Source: Pegoplata infirma
Taxonomy: Eukaryota > Arthropoda > Insecta > Diptera > Anthomyiidae
Direction: 5' to 3'
DNA: 64,000 nucleotides
Assembly (NCBI GenBank): GCA_963921195.1
Contig: OY992536.1
Coordinates: 230,614,023-230,678,022, forward strand
The notes below the pieces were generated by a model that had not been told where the DNA came from, made no database searches, and was given only the letters and a program-made list of their open reading frames with translations. Shown here one piece after another: positions 43,456 through 54,106 of this stretch (position 1 is its first letter; every line of letters starts with the position of its first letter). The position numbers were made by a program, and so were the translations under genes.

Positions 43456-43600
43456 TTATTGTTATTTGTTCGCCTTTCTCCGCGGGCTTTTTTGATCCGG
43501 TTAGCCTCAAATTTCTAACACATATTTTTAGGTCTATGTAGTAATAAAAAAAATTGCCTGGACACTTGGGAAAATTAAAAGTTGAAAAAATGCCACCCTA

Positions 43601-44188
43601 ATGTAGTCTTACTTATTTTTATTTTTTATTATTTTTTTTTTTTTTAATTTTATTTCAAAATTTATCTAAAAAAAAAACTAAACAATTCAATTAAATTGAA
43701 TTCACTAATTCAATATTATTTGTTTGCGATGGGTGCAGCTATCATGACATTGATTGTAAATTGTATTTTTAATGATAAAATCAAGAAAAAAATAATTAAA
43801 ATCGTTTAAAGTAATTAAGAATACACTTTAATAGCAATGTATATCTCGATAATGAAAATCTCCACATTTAAGGTTAAATTTATTAATTCTATTTTATATT
43901 TTAAAAGTACAACATATTTATATAAGTGCATCAATATTTTTATTTATGTATTGCTCATACCTTGGCATAAATTTAAATATAACTGTCACTAAAATGGGTT
44001 GAACAAAATTTAATTATAAAACATTCATATAAATATTGTCACCTTACCAATAACTCAAAATTACTGAAGCAATTATTAAAAGTAACGGTTGTACAATAGG
44101 GTGAAGCAAATTTTGTTTATTTTTCGAAATTAAAAATCGTAGGTATCGGAATAGTTGCCTTTTAGGATTAATATTAACACAAAAAAGC
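43601..44188. other. A/T-rich stretch, no gene
   Basis: No gene or element boundary is seen. Simple A/T with a T run at 43630-43650. The HEL fragment begins about 44189. Confidence 0.35.
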
Positions 44189-44642
44189 GAGATAACGAGA
44201 GATCTGAAGGTGCTCAAGCTTGGCGTATATATTTGTGGTTCCCCTAGTCTGATTCATTCTGATTTTCAGCCAAATCGGTCCAGTGGTTCAAAAGTTATTA
44301 GCAAACCCGTGAATTTCAGATTGGTTTCACCTTATATTCACTTATTGAAAAAACCGAGCTTTAAAAAAACATGCTTTAAAAATATTCGTAAGCCACAAAA
44401 CTACTTTAAAAAGTATTTTTAACACTCAAAAATATTTTTAACTAAAAAAAAAATTACACTCAAAAATATTAATTTTTCTTTTTTTTTACAAAAATGACAA
44501 AAAAAAGTTTTTTACTCAAAATAAAATATTTCTAGTCAAAATTGTTATTTTTTTTTAAGTTAGAAAATTTACTTTCCTTTAAAAAACGCATTGTAGAGGG
44601 TATTCATAGATTCGGCCAAGTCGAATTTAACTTTTCTACTTG
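44189..44642 (+). mobile_element. HEL element, 5'-truncated
   Basis: It begins within the second internal unit (GATAACGAGAGATCTGAAGG, TGGTTCAAAAGTTATTAGCA) and continues through the CACTCAAAAA tail to AATTTAACTTTTCTACTTG. The opening, microsatellite and first unit are missing. Confidence 0.75.
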
Positions 44643-44838
44643 TTTTCGATTTATTTTTGATTTTTAAAAATAATTAGCTTTTTTAGCTAATTAACTACAA
44701 ACATGTTCATTCCGTTTGGAAAAGTGACTTCGAAAAACATATTGGATCTTACGGGTTTGCTTTAAAAAAATAAAAAAAAAAAAATATCGAAACGAAATTT
44801 TTAGTCGTTAATAAGCTAAAAAGTCACTTTTATATAAA
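44643..44838. other. Short unassigned stretch
   Basis: TTTAAAAATAATTAGCTTTT and an A/T-rich remainder lie between two HEL copies in opposite orientation. Nothing is supported. Confidence 0.3.
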
Positions 44839-47320
44839 ACAAGTAAAAAAGTTAAATTCGGCCTTGCCGAATGTAGTGATACCCTCCACAATTTCAAAAA
44901 GATTATTGCAAAAAACTTTATTTAAAAGAAAATTACTTTTGAAAAAAAATTTAAAAAAAATTTCGGCAAAAAAAAAATTGTTAAAAAAAAATCCGCGATT
45001 TTTTTCTTTTATTTGTCAAAAAATATGTTCGAACTTGTTTAAATACTATTTGGTGTTCAATTATGTTCACATATGTCAACCAGAAGCCGAATTAAAGTAT
45101 TTTGTATTTTTATGTTATGTTGAATGTACTGAAATTTTTGAGGTGTGCTTACATTTTCATTCATAACTTTTGAACCGCTGAACCGATATCGCTTAAATGC
45201 AACACCAAACTTCTCGGGAGAACGTTCAATTAATATGTTAAGTTTCAGTCATCTCTGTGCAATATTTTGTCCGTGACAGCATTTTCCACAGACAGACAGA
45301 CAGACGGACATCGCTAGAATGTTTTAGAATCGATCGGGCATCATGAATATATGGGGCATTCCATGTCAAATCGGACACTTTGAAAATTTTTTTTTTTAGA
45401 TTTTCCTAATTTGTTAACAGTTTTTAGTACCCTTCGAAAACTCCTTCGTGGTAAATTTTCAGATTTTTTTGATGACCCGTTCAAAAGATATCGAATTTTT
45501 AAAAATTGGTAGTTTGCTCCTTTACTCAAACTTTTTTTAATCATAACTTCTTCAATAATGGTCCAAATTTCAAATTGTTTTTTTCAAAATTTTTGTTTTT
45601 TTACGTACTTTTTAAAAAAAAATCCCAAAAAATTCTTAAAAGCGCTCTAGTATGCGATTTTTAAGTTTTAAAATTTAAATCTCATTTTTGAAAATGTTTG
45701 TACTCTTCGATTTTTTTGAAATTTTTTTGTGTAAAACTTCTATCAATTCTACAAATTTTTTGCCCAGGAGGATCGTGGGAAACGATTATTACTATTTTTT
45801 TAAATTTTTTGAAAAAATTTTATTGTAATTTTCCAATTTTAAAATCATTTCTACTGCTCCAATGGTGCGTCATAGAGGGGTCTTTTATAAGACCGACCCC
45901 CATTAATTTTTACGTCTTAACATTTCTTTGGAACAAACTAAAACCCTATCTCCAATTTCTAAGGGGGCTCCCACACAAAACGACATTTTTTAAAATTTTT
46001 TCCAACTGCTCTAACTGCCCTAATAATGCCCTTAGAGCCTTAGAACACACCTACCCTCTAACTTTAACTGTTAAGGCTGTCCCCATACAATTTTTTTTAT
46101 TTTTTGTAAATTTGTTTTATTTAATCAGCTTCTACCGGTCCAATGGTGCGTCCGAGAGGGGTCATTAGTGAGACCGACCCCCATTTATTTTTACCCTGCA
46201 ACATTTTTTCAAAATATACCTACGCCCTATCTCAACTCCCTAAGTAGGCTCCCATACAAAATACCATTTTTTTTTAAATTTGCTCCAACTGTTATTTGTA
46301 TGGGAGCCTACTTAGGGAGTGGAGATGGGGCGTGGGTATGTTTTGAAACAATGTTAAAGAGTAAAAATAATTGGGGGTCGGTCTCACTAATGACCCCTCT
46401 CGGACGCACCATTGGACCGGTAGAAGCTGATTAAATAAAACAAATTTACAAAAAATAAAAAAAATGTATGGGGACAGCCTTAACAGTTAAAGTTAGAGGG
46501 TAGGTGTGTTCAGAAAAAATGTTTGGACTAAAAAAATATTGTGGGTCGGTCATACATTTTGTTGCTCTAAGGGCACTATTAGGGCAGTTAGAGCGGTTGG
46601 AACAAATTTTAAAAAAGTTGTTTTGTGTGGGAGCCCCCTTAGAAATTGGAGATAGGGTATTAGTTTGTTCCAAAGAAATGTTAAGACGTAAAAATTAATG
46701 GGGGTCGGTCTTATAAAGGACCCCTCTATGACGCACCATTAGAGCAGTAGAAATGAATTTAAGATTGGAAAATTACAATAAAATTTTTTCAAAAAATTTT
46801 AAAAAATAGTAATAATCGTTATCCCACGATCCTCCTGGGCAAACAATTTGTAGAATTGATAAAAGTTTTACACAAAAAAATTTCAAAAAAATCAAAGAGT
46901 ACAAACATTTTCAAAAACGAGATTTAAATTTTAAAACTTAAAAATCGCATACTAGAGCGCTTTTAAGAATTTTTTGGGATTTTTTTTTTAAAAGTACGTA
47001 AAAAAAACAAAAATTTTGAAAAAAAAAATTTGAAATTTGGACCATTATTGAAGAAGTTATGATTAAAAGAAGTTTGAGTAAAGGAACAAACTACCAATTT
47101 TTCAAAATTCGATATCTTTTGAACGGGTTATCAAAAAAAAACTGAAAATTTGCCACGATGGAATTTTCGAAGGGTACTGAATACTGTAAACAAATTGGGA
47201 AAATCAAAAAAAAAGTTTTTCAAAGTGTCCGATTTCACATGGAATGCCCCATATATACTTTATGGGGTCCCAGACCGATATTTCGATGAGTTACAAACAC
47301 TCAAGTGGAGGGTATAAAAA
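44839..47320 (-). mobile_element. HEL-related element, variant subfamily, hosting FBA copy 3
   Basis: On the minus strand it opens TTTTTATACCCTCCACTTGA, then GAAATATCGGTCTGGGACC and CCCATAAAGTATAT (FBA inserted here), then CATGATGCCCGATCGATT, CTAGCGATGTCCGTCTGTCT, GTTCAAAAGTTATGAATG, and ends AATTTAACTTTTTTACTTGT. The internal units differ from the main HEL family (ACATATTAATTGAACG), so this is a subfamily. Confidence 0.72.
45351..47251. mobile_element. FBA foldback element, copy 3 (complete)
   Basis: The ends ATGGGGCATTCCATGTCAAA and, inverted, ATGGGGCATTCCATGTGAAA lie in the ATATATA of a HEL element. Removing 45351-47251 restores GAATATATATACTT exactly as in other HEL copies. The two halves are inverted copies meeting near 46270. 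The longest open frame in the window (45698-46168) runs along the left arm and is mirrored in the right arm, as expected for a palindrome rather than a gene. Confidence 0.88.
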
Positions 47321-47586
47321 TTTGAAAAAATTACATAAATTTTTTTAAATTTTATAATTTTAAATGTCACTAACTAAATTTATTTTTTTTTGCTGGGTTA
47401 GATTTTGTTATAATTTTTAGAGTCATAACATAAACAAAGCAACAATTGTTTTTAATTTTAATTTATTACATTCTTTTTTTTTTTTTTGTTTTGATATCAT
47501 TCAAATGAATAAGAATGCAGTCAATTGGAATTGAAATTTTTATGAATTTTTTTATTGTTCCAAAATACTGATGAATGAGGCAACTA
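47321..47586. other. Unassigned A/T-rich stretch
   Basis: No gene is seen. TTTTTTTTTGCTGGGTTAGA at about 47383 resembles a solo end of the CCCAGCAAAAC MITE (57436-58172). Confidence 0.35.
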
Positions 47587-48111
47587 CACACAAAAAAGAA
47601 CCTTTTCAAATTACTAGAAAAAGTCGCGTTATCCCATTTTACCAATATTTGACAGATTTCCTTGTTTTTTAACAAATAATTTTCGATCGAAATTTACATT
47701 TTTTTTGTAATTTTACAGTTTTTCTTAATTTTACAAATTTCTAAGATTTTTTACAAAAAAAAATCTAGCAAATTTACCAGAAATCCTTGTCAGTTTAACT
47801 TTACCAAACAAGTTGAAAATTTACAATTTTATTAGTAAAAATCTTGTAAAATTACAAAAAAGCTCGTAGTTTTTACTAGGAAATCTCGTAAATAGGAGGT
47901 AGCAAAAAATCTAGTTAAGTCACGAAACCTTGTAAGTTTTATCCCGTCAAAAAAATTATAAATTTACAATTTTATTGGTAAAAAGCTTGTATAATTACAA
48001 ATTTATTGGTAAAAAGCTTGTAAAATAACAAGGAATTCTTGTCAAATAGGAGGTAGCAAAAAAAAACTTACAAACTTTTCTTGTAATTTTAAAAGATTTT
48101 TTTTTTAAGTG
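47587..48111 (+). mobile_element. AT-family element, TA target
   Basis: It starts CACACAAAAAAGAACCTTTT after TA (47585-47586), then follows the AT order (CCAATATTTGACAG, TTTTCGATCGAAATT, TTTATTAGTAAAAATC, AAAAAGCTCG, AATAGGAGGTAGCAAAAAA, ACAAACTTTTCTTG). It ends TTTTTTAAGTG before TA (48112-48113). Non-coding. Confidence 0.78.
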
Positions 48112-48113
48112 TA

Positions 48114-48165
48114 TTAAAGTGTTAAAACCCACCACAAGTCCTGGGTTCCATTCCTGGTGACTATA
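48114..48165 (+). repeat. tRNA-derived half module (B box)
   Basis: ACCCACCACAAGTCCTGGGT and TCCATTCCTGGTG contain a B-box-like GGTTCCATTCC with flanking pairs. The A-box half would lie where the AT element inserted (47587-48111) and is not seen upstream of it. A SINE remnant is likely. Confidence 0.45.
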
Positions 48166-48669
48166 AAAAATTCTGCATTAATTTAAAGTTTTTTTTTCAA
48201 CAGTCACACAAACGTGACATTAAATTTTATATGCCCATTTTAATTGTCGATGAAGGGTGAGTAAACAGTAGATATTCAAATGTTAAAGCAAAAAAAAAAA
48301 AACTTATGACAAATTTTGATAAATGAGTTTCTCTTTATTTTAGATTTTAATTTTTTTTTGCAAAAATTACTGTTCATCATTAATGAACATGTTCCATATG
48401 GCGGTTTTTACGAGTAGCAGACGTAGTTATTTTATTTGTTTTGTAGTAGTTGTAGTCATAGTAAACAATCGTAATTTATATTGATGAGTGAGTGTCAAAT
48501 GGAATGACAGCTTTTATAATTTAAAATGACAAACTCTGTCAAAATCATAAAAAAAATACTTTTTAATTTAAAACTACGAAAAACAAAGTTTATAATTATT
48601 TTTTGTGTTAAATATTTTAAATGAAAATTTTAATTTTGTCAGTTTAATTATTTATAATTTTAGACGATA
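48166..48669. other. A/T-rich stretch, no gene
   Basis: Nothing is supported. GAGTGTCAAATGGAATGACA at about 48489 and simple A/T around it. Confidence 0.3.
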
Positions 48670-48677
48670 GTGTACAG

Positions 48678-49587
48678 TAGACCGGGTCGAAAAAAAAAGT
48701 TCCCATTGTGCGGGCTTAATTTTAAAGCTTACCTCGAAAAAGTTCCATAGCCAAAATATAAGATTTTTAGGTCGCGATTTGGTACCGCCGAAATCGTTAT
48801 TTGTTCATAACTTTGTCATTTGATATCCGATCGTTTTAAAAAAAAATTTGTTTGAAAGTCCTCCGCGAGTACTAAATTTGACCCATATCTGGTTTTGACC
48901 TCTGAGCTCATCTTCGTGTCATGAGTGTTAGTTTCTCAGCTTTCTACCCACCTAAATGATTTTTATTTTTCCATTAAATTATAGTACTACAAAATTCATG
49001 AAATTCTTCCCTTAGAAGTACCCTCTTAAATTAATTAACAAAAAAGTTACATTCAATTTTAAATTTCCATAGAAAAAGATTTAAAACACTTGTTCGTATG
49101 TATTTAAATACAAACTAAAAAAATTAAATATAGTTTAAAGGCATAATAACAAGTGTTTTTTCTAATTTTCTTTATATTGTATATGAAAATCTTAAATCAA
49201 ATGTAACTTTTTTGTTAATAAATTTAACTGGATACTTCCAAGGGAAGAATTTCATGAATTTTTTAGTGCTATAATTTAATGGAAAAATAAAAATCATTTA
49301 AGTGGGTAGAAAGATGAGAAACTAACAATCATAACAAGAAGATGACCTCTGAGGTTAAAACCAGATGTGAGTCAACTTTAGTACTCGCTGAGGACTTTCT
49401 AACAATTTTTTTTTTAAAACGATCGGACATCAACTGACAAAGCTATGAACAAAAAACGATTTCGGCGGTACCAAATCGCGACCTAAAAATCTAATATTTT
49501 GGCTATGGAACTTTTTCGAGGTAAGCTTTAAAATTAAGCCCGCACAATGGGAACTTTTTTTTTCTCCTTTATGGTCGACCCAGTCTA
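48678..49587. mobile_element. hAT-like foldback element, 8-bp TSD GTGTACAG
   Basis: The ends TAGACCGGGTCGA and, inverted, TAGACTGGGTCGACC are flanked by identical GTGTACAG (48670-48677 and 49588-49595). The arms pair over about 400 bases through GTTCCCATTGTGCGGGCTTA, GTCGCGATTTGGTACCGCCG, CAAAGTTATGAACA and TTCATGAAATTCTTCCC. The whole is one palindrome centred near 49130. It is a non-autonomous foldback. Confidence 0.87.
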
Positions 49588-49622
49588 GTGTACAGTGTAC
49601 AGTGTACATTGTACACTGTACA
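49588..49622. repeat. GTGTACA repeat and palindrome
   Basis: Three GTGTACA units followed by TTGTACACTGTACA make a palindrome centred on CATTG (TGTACAGTGTACA against its complement). The first unit is the right target duplication of the hAT-like foldback, so the insertion chose, or seeded, a repeat of its own target. Confidence 0.75.
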
Positions 49623-50084
49623 TATGAGGGTGGGTCGAATTGAATTCCAAAGAAAAGAACAAAAAATCGGATAGTAAAAACGTAATCTGCAAGAAATTCT
49701 AAGAAAACTTTTCCCAAAAAAATGGAAATTTATCTATTTTTTCTCAGAAAAAACTAAACATTTTTTTTGTAAATATCATATAGCACAGAAAAAAGTTGTA
49801 TTGTTAACTAAAAATTTAATTGTATTGAACAATTACTACAACAACGTTTTACTTGAAAACATGCCAACTAGAGCTGTCAATTCCGAAATCCCGAATCCCG
49901 AAATCCCGGGATTTTTGTCATAAATGAATCCCGAATCCAGGGATTTTTAAGCTCAAATCCCGGGATTTATGAAATATTAAAAATGTATGAGATTTTATTT
50001 TTAAAAATAAAATTTTGTTCAATTATTGTTTCATTTACATCAACAAATTAAAACTTAAACTTTCTTTTTAATTTTAAACGAAGC

Positions 50085-50175
50085 TGGCCACGAATTTTGT
50101 TGAGCTGAGAATTCTACCCAGGCTGGCTGAATAATAGTCCAATGCACTAACCATTAAGCCACAGTCTTGGAGCCC
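50085..50175 (-). repeat. tRNA-derived module
   Basis: On the minus strand CTGTGGCTTAATGGTTAGTG followed by CATTGGACTATTATTCAG is a good A-box/D-arm and anticodon-arm-like stretch. A B-box-like CTGGGTAGAATTCTC follows but is degraded. It is similar in opening to TGTGGCCTAATGGTTAAAAC at 60808. Confidence 0.55.
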
Positions 50176-50320
50176 TTTGACCAAAGTTTGCAGGTTTTGG
50201 CGAAAATTTTCTAAAAAACTAAAACTTTGATCGAAGGGCGCCACGGGTAATTTAATCCGATTGGCCTTGAATTTGTACCACATAAGTTTTAGGTCTAGGA
50301 AAATAAAAATTTTCCGGGAC
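50170..50320. mobile_element. FBC fragment
   Basis: AACTTTGATCGAAGGGCGCC, ACGGGTAATTTAATCCGATT, TTTGTACCACATAAGTTTTA and GGTCTAGGAAAATAAAAATT match the right arm of FBC copy 1 (about 34230-34640). No ends are present. Confidence 0.7.
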
Positions 50321-50635
50321 GTTCAAAAAGAAAAAATCTTTTTATACAAAGAAATGCAGTCTAATGTTTTTATTATTCTAAGTTTTCTTTAAATTAATTT
50401 TAAAATTATACAGTGCAACAACCATAATCGGAATGGGATGAAACCAAAAGCAAATAAAAGTTGTCATTTTCCATAACAAACCCCCCTTTGTTAGTTCATT
50501 GCTAAATATTTAATACTAATAATTACTTGAAAACTGCATAAGTGGCGTATACTTAATCTTTTAATTGCCTTTAAATAACAATAAGAATAATTAAAAATTA
50601 TAATAATTTCGTTGTAGCGAAATCGACCCAAGGGT

Positions 50636-50706
50636 TTTCGTGGGAATCAAACCCACGACTCCCTGCTTAATAGGCTAGCACGCTACCAACTAACACACAG
50701 TAGCCT
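50636..50706 (-). repeat. tRNA-derived module with a perfect T arm
   Basis: On the minus strand GTGTGTTAGTTGGTAGCGTG (A box) is followed by a CTAGC-CTATTAA-GCAGG arm (7-base loop, anticodon position ATT, one mismatch). Then comes GTGGG-TTTGATT-CCCAC, a perfect 5-bp T stem with a 7-base loop. The acceptor stem does not pair well and no 3' terminator tract was identified, so I call it a SINE head or tRNA pseudogene. It lies inside the hAT-like element 49869-50919. Confidence 0.65.
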
Positions 50707-50947
50707 CTTAATATACACAATTAAATTGAAACATAAAGAGTCTACTATTTTTTTACTTTTATAATCAAAGAAGTTTAATCCCGAAAAATCCCGGAATTCC
50801 GAAAAATCCCGGGATCCCAAAAGATCAAGTGATCCCGAAAAATCCTGGGATCCCGGGATTTCGATTTTCAAATCCCGAATCCCGGGATTTTAAAAAACCG
50901 ATCCCGTTTGACAGCCCTAATGCCAACAATACATTTTTTTTTCTGTG

Positions 50948-51066
50948 TGGACTTAAAACATCCCAGTTCAACTGAAGATTTTGGGACCAAAATTTACTTT
51001 ATTTGATGTTCTTGACGTGCTGAATCCTATTATTCGATTTTCGTAATTTTTACACATTTTTATGCA
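50948..51066. other. Short unassigned stretch
   Basis: ATCCCAGTTCAACTGAAGAT and flanks; nothing further is recognised. Confidence 0.3.
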
Positions 51067-53860
51067 GATACACACAACAGTTTTCCTTGTTTTTTAACAA
51101 AAAATTTTCGATCGATATTTAAATTTTTGTTTTGTAATTTTACAATTTTTTTGTAATTTTACAAATTTCAATCTTTTTTTTACAAACAAATCTAGTAAAT
51201 TCACGAGAATTGCTTGAAAAAATTTGTTAATTTACAATTTTATTGATAAAAAGCTTCTAAAATTACAAAAAAGCTCGTAATTTTTAATCGGAATTCTAGT
51301 AATTGTTTAACAAATAATTTTTGATCGAAATTTGCATTTTTTTTTTTTTAATTTTACATTTTTTTTGGTAATTTTACAAATTTCCAAGTTTTTTTACAAA
51401 AAAATCTAGTAAATTCACAAGAATTCCTTGTAAGTTTTATTTTACCAAAAAAAAAAATAGTAAATTTAGAATTTTCTTGGTAAAAAGCTTGTAAAATTAC
51501 AAAAAATCTCGTAATTTTTACTCGGAATTCTCGTAAAATACATTAAAAAAAACATTGTCAAATTACTAAAACAAGTCTAGTAATACCTTTTTACCAATAT
51601 TTAACAGGTTTTCTTGTTGTTTAACAAATAATTTGTAATCGAAATTTACATTTTTGTAATTTTACAATTTTTTTGGTAATTTTACAAATTTCCTTCTTTT
51701 TCTTACAAAAAAAATCTAGTAAATTCACGAGAATTCCTTGCAAGTTTTAGTTTGCCAAAAAAAAAAATGTAAATTTACAATTTTATTGGTAAAAAGCTTG
51801 TAAAATTAAAAAAAAGCTCGTAATTTTTAATCGGAATTCTAGTAAAATCCACTCAAAAAAAAAAACTAGTCAAATTACAAAAAAAGTCTCGTAGTCCCAT
51901 TTTACCAATATTTAACAGTTTTCCTTGTTGTTTAACAAATAATTTTTGATCGAAATTCGCATTTTTTTTTTTTTTAATTTTACAATTTTTTTGGTAATTT
52001 TACAAATTTCCAAGTTTTTTTACAAAAAAATCTAGTAAATTCACAAGAATTCCTTGTTAGTTTTATTTTACCAAAAAAAAAATAGTAAATTTAGAATTTT
52101 CTTGGTAAAAAGCTTGTAAAATTACAAAAAATCTCGTAATTTTTACTCGGAATTCTCGTAAAATACATTAAAAAAAACATTGTCAAATTATTGTCAAAAA
52201 CAAGTCTAGTAATACCTTTTTACCAATATTTAACAGGTTTTCTTGTTGTTTAACAAAAAATTTTCGATCGATATTTAAATTTTTTTTTGTAATTTTACAA
52301 TTTTTTTTTTTTTGTAATTTTACAAATTTCCAAGTTTTTATTGCAAAAAAATCTAGTAAATTTACGAGAATTCCGTGTAAGTTTTATTTTGCCAAAAAAG
52401 TTGTAAATTTACTATTTTATTGGTAGAAAGCTTGTAAAATTACAAAAAAGCTCGTAATTTTTACTCGGTATTTTACATACATTAAAAAAACATTGTCAAA
52501 TTACAAAAAAAAGTCTAGTAATCCCATTTTACCAATATTTAAAAGGTTTTCTTGTTGTTTAACAAATAATTTTCAATCGAAATTAAAATTGTTTTTTTTT
52601 GGAATTTTACAATTTTTTTGGTAATTTTACAAATTTCCAAGTTTTTTTTCAAAAAAATCTAGTACATTTACTAGAATTCCTTGTAAGTATTATTACTCAA
52701 AAAAGTAGTAAATTTACAATTTTATTGGTAAAAAGCTTGTACAATTACAAAAAATGTTGTAGTTTTCAACAAACAAATTTAGGTCGAAATTTAGATTTTT
52801 TTTGTAATTTTACATTTTTTTTTGTAATTTTACAATTTTTTTTTTTGTAATTTAACAATTTTTTTTTGTAATTTTACAATTTTTTTTTTCGTAATTTTAC
52901 AAATTTCCAAGAAAAACTTGTCAAATTGCAAAAAAGTCTCGTAATCCCATTTTACCAATACTTAACAGTTTTTCTTGTAGTTTAACAAATAATTTATGAT
53001 AGAAATTTACATTTTTTTTTTTTTTGTAATTTAAATTTTTTTTTTGTAATTTTACAAATTTCCATCTTTTTCTTACAAAAAAATCTAGTAAATACACAAG
53101 AATTCCTTGTAAGTTTTATTTTGCCAAAAAAAATTTGTAAATTTACAATTTTATTGGTAAAAAGATTGTAAAAAAAAGATTGTAAAAAAGCTCGTAATTT
53201 TTACTCGGAATTCTCGTAAAATCCACTCAAAAAAAAACTTGTAAAATTACAAAAAAGTCTCGTAATCCCATTTTACCAATATTTAAAAGTTTTCCTTGTT
53301 GTTTAACAAATAATATTTGATCGAAATTTACATTTTTTTTTGTAATTTTACATTTTTGAATCTTTACAAATTTCCGAGTTTTTTACAAAAAATCTAGTAA
53401 TTTTACCAGAATTCCTTGTAAGTTTTATTGCGCTAAAAAGTTGTAAATTTACAATTTTATTGGTAAAAAGCTTGTAAAATTACAAAAAAGCTCGTAATTT
53501 TTAATCGGAATTCTCGTAAAATACATTTAAAAAAACATTGTCAAATTACAAAAAAAGTCTAGTAATCCCATTTGACCAATATTTAACAGGTTTTCTTGTT
53601 GTTTAACAAATAATTTTCAATCGAAATTAAAATTTTTTTTTTGTAATTTTACAATATTTTTGGTAATTTTACAAATTTTCAAGTTTTTTTACAAAAAAAT
53701 CTAGTAACATTTACTAGAATTCCTTGTAAGTTTTATTGCGCCAAAAAAGTAGTAAATTTACAATTTTATTGGTAAAAAGCTTGTACAATTACAAAAAATG
53801 TTGTAGTTTTTAACAAACAAATTTAGATCGAAATAAACTTTTTTTTTTGTAATTTTACAG
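51067..53860 (+). repeat. Tandem array of about 310-bp AT-family units
   Basis: About nine units in one orientation, with unit starts near 51067, 51300, 51539, 51848, 52165, 52482, 52905, 53222 and 53521 (spacings mostly 300-317). Each runs AAACATTGTCAAATTAC (or CACTCAAAAAAAAAACT), GTCTAGTAATCCC, TTTAACAGG, GATCGAAATT, ATCTAGTAAATT, TTTATTGGTAAAAAGCTTG, AAAAAGCTCGTAATTTTTA. Stretches 51300-51610 and 51910-52250 are nearly the same, which suggests higher-order duplication of about 615 bases. The array is cut by HEL at 53861. Confidence 0.82.
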
Positions 53861-54063
53861 TTTTTATACCCTCCACTCTAGAGATAGAGGGTATATATAA
53901 GTTTGTCATTCCGTTTGTAACACCTCGAAATATTGGTCTAGGACCCCATAAAGTATATATATTAATGATCCTCGATCGATTTTAAGTCGATCTAGCGATG
54001 TCCGTCCGTCCGTCCGTCCGTCCGTCCGTCCGTCCGTCCGTCCGTCCGTCCGTCCGTCCGTCC

Positions 54064-54106
<43 letters not shown>

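Larger units (their letters stand above)
41083..43600. mobile_element. FBC foldback, copy 2, split by N and HEL
   Basis: The left end TTAGAGCGGCATTTTTTCC and the inverted right end TTAGGGTGGCATTTTTTCA bracket left-arm words (41100-41500: TCAGTTTTGATACGCTGAAC, TTTGAACCCGTGG, ATATCTCGAAACCCG) and right-arm words (43490-43590: GATCCGGTTAGCCTCAAATT, TTAGGTCTATGTAG, CCTGGACACTTGGG). Element N (about 41540-42050) and HEL (42063-43455) lie between, so FBC is the oldest layer. The TAG start hints at hAT-type ends. Confidence 0.65.
49869..50919. mobile_element. hAT-like element, 8-bp TSD ATGCCAAC, AATCCCGGGATT ends
   Basis: The ends TAGAGCTGTCAA and, inverted, TAGGGCTGTCAAACGGG are flanked by identical ATGCCAAC (49861-49868 and 50920-50927). 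Subterminal clusters of AATCCCGGGATT words occur at both ends (49882-49970 and 50778-50905). The interior carries two tRNA-derived modules (50085-50175 and 50636-50706) and an FBC fragment (50170-50320), so it has collected unrelated repeats. No transposase frame. Confidence 0.85.
49784..50947. mobile_element. CACAGAAAAAA-ended MITE hosting a hAT-like element
   Basis: The ends CACAGAAAAAAGTTGTATTG and, inverted, CACAGAAAAAAAAATGTATTG bracket the hAT-like insertion 49869-50919. Without the insertion the MITE is only about 105 bases. No clear flanking duplication was found for this outer element. Confidence 0.55.

Noticed and set aside
45698..46434. Longest open frames (156 and 88 codons), seemingly adjacent
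   Set aside because: They run along the left arm and centre of FBA copy 3. The mirrored arm encodes similar text on the other strand (46446-46673), as any palindrome would. FBA copy 2 does not keep the frame open.
50636..50706. Possible functional tRNA gene
   Set aside because: The T arm and anticodon arm are good, but the acceptor stem does not pair and it lies inside a transposon. Kept only as a tRNA-derived module.
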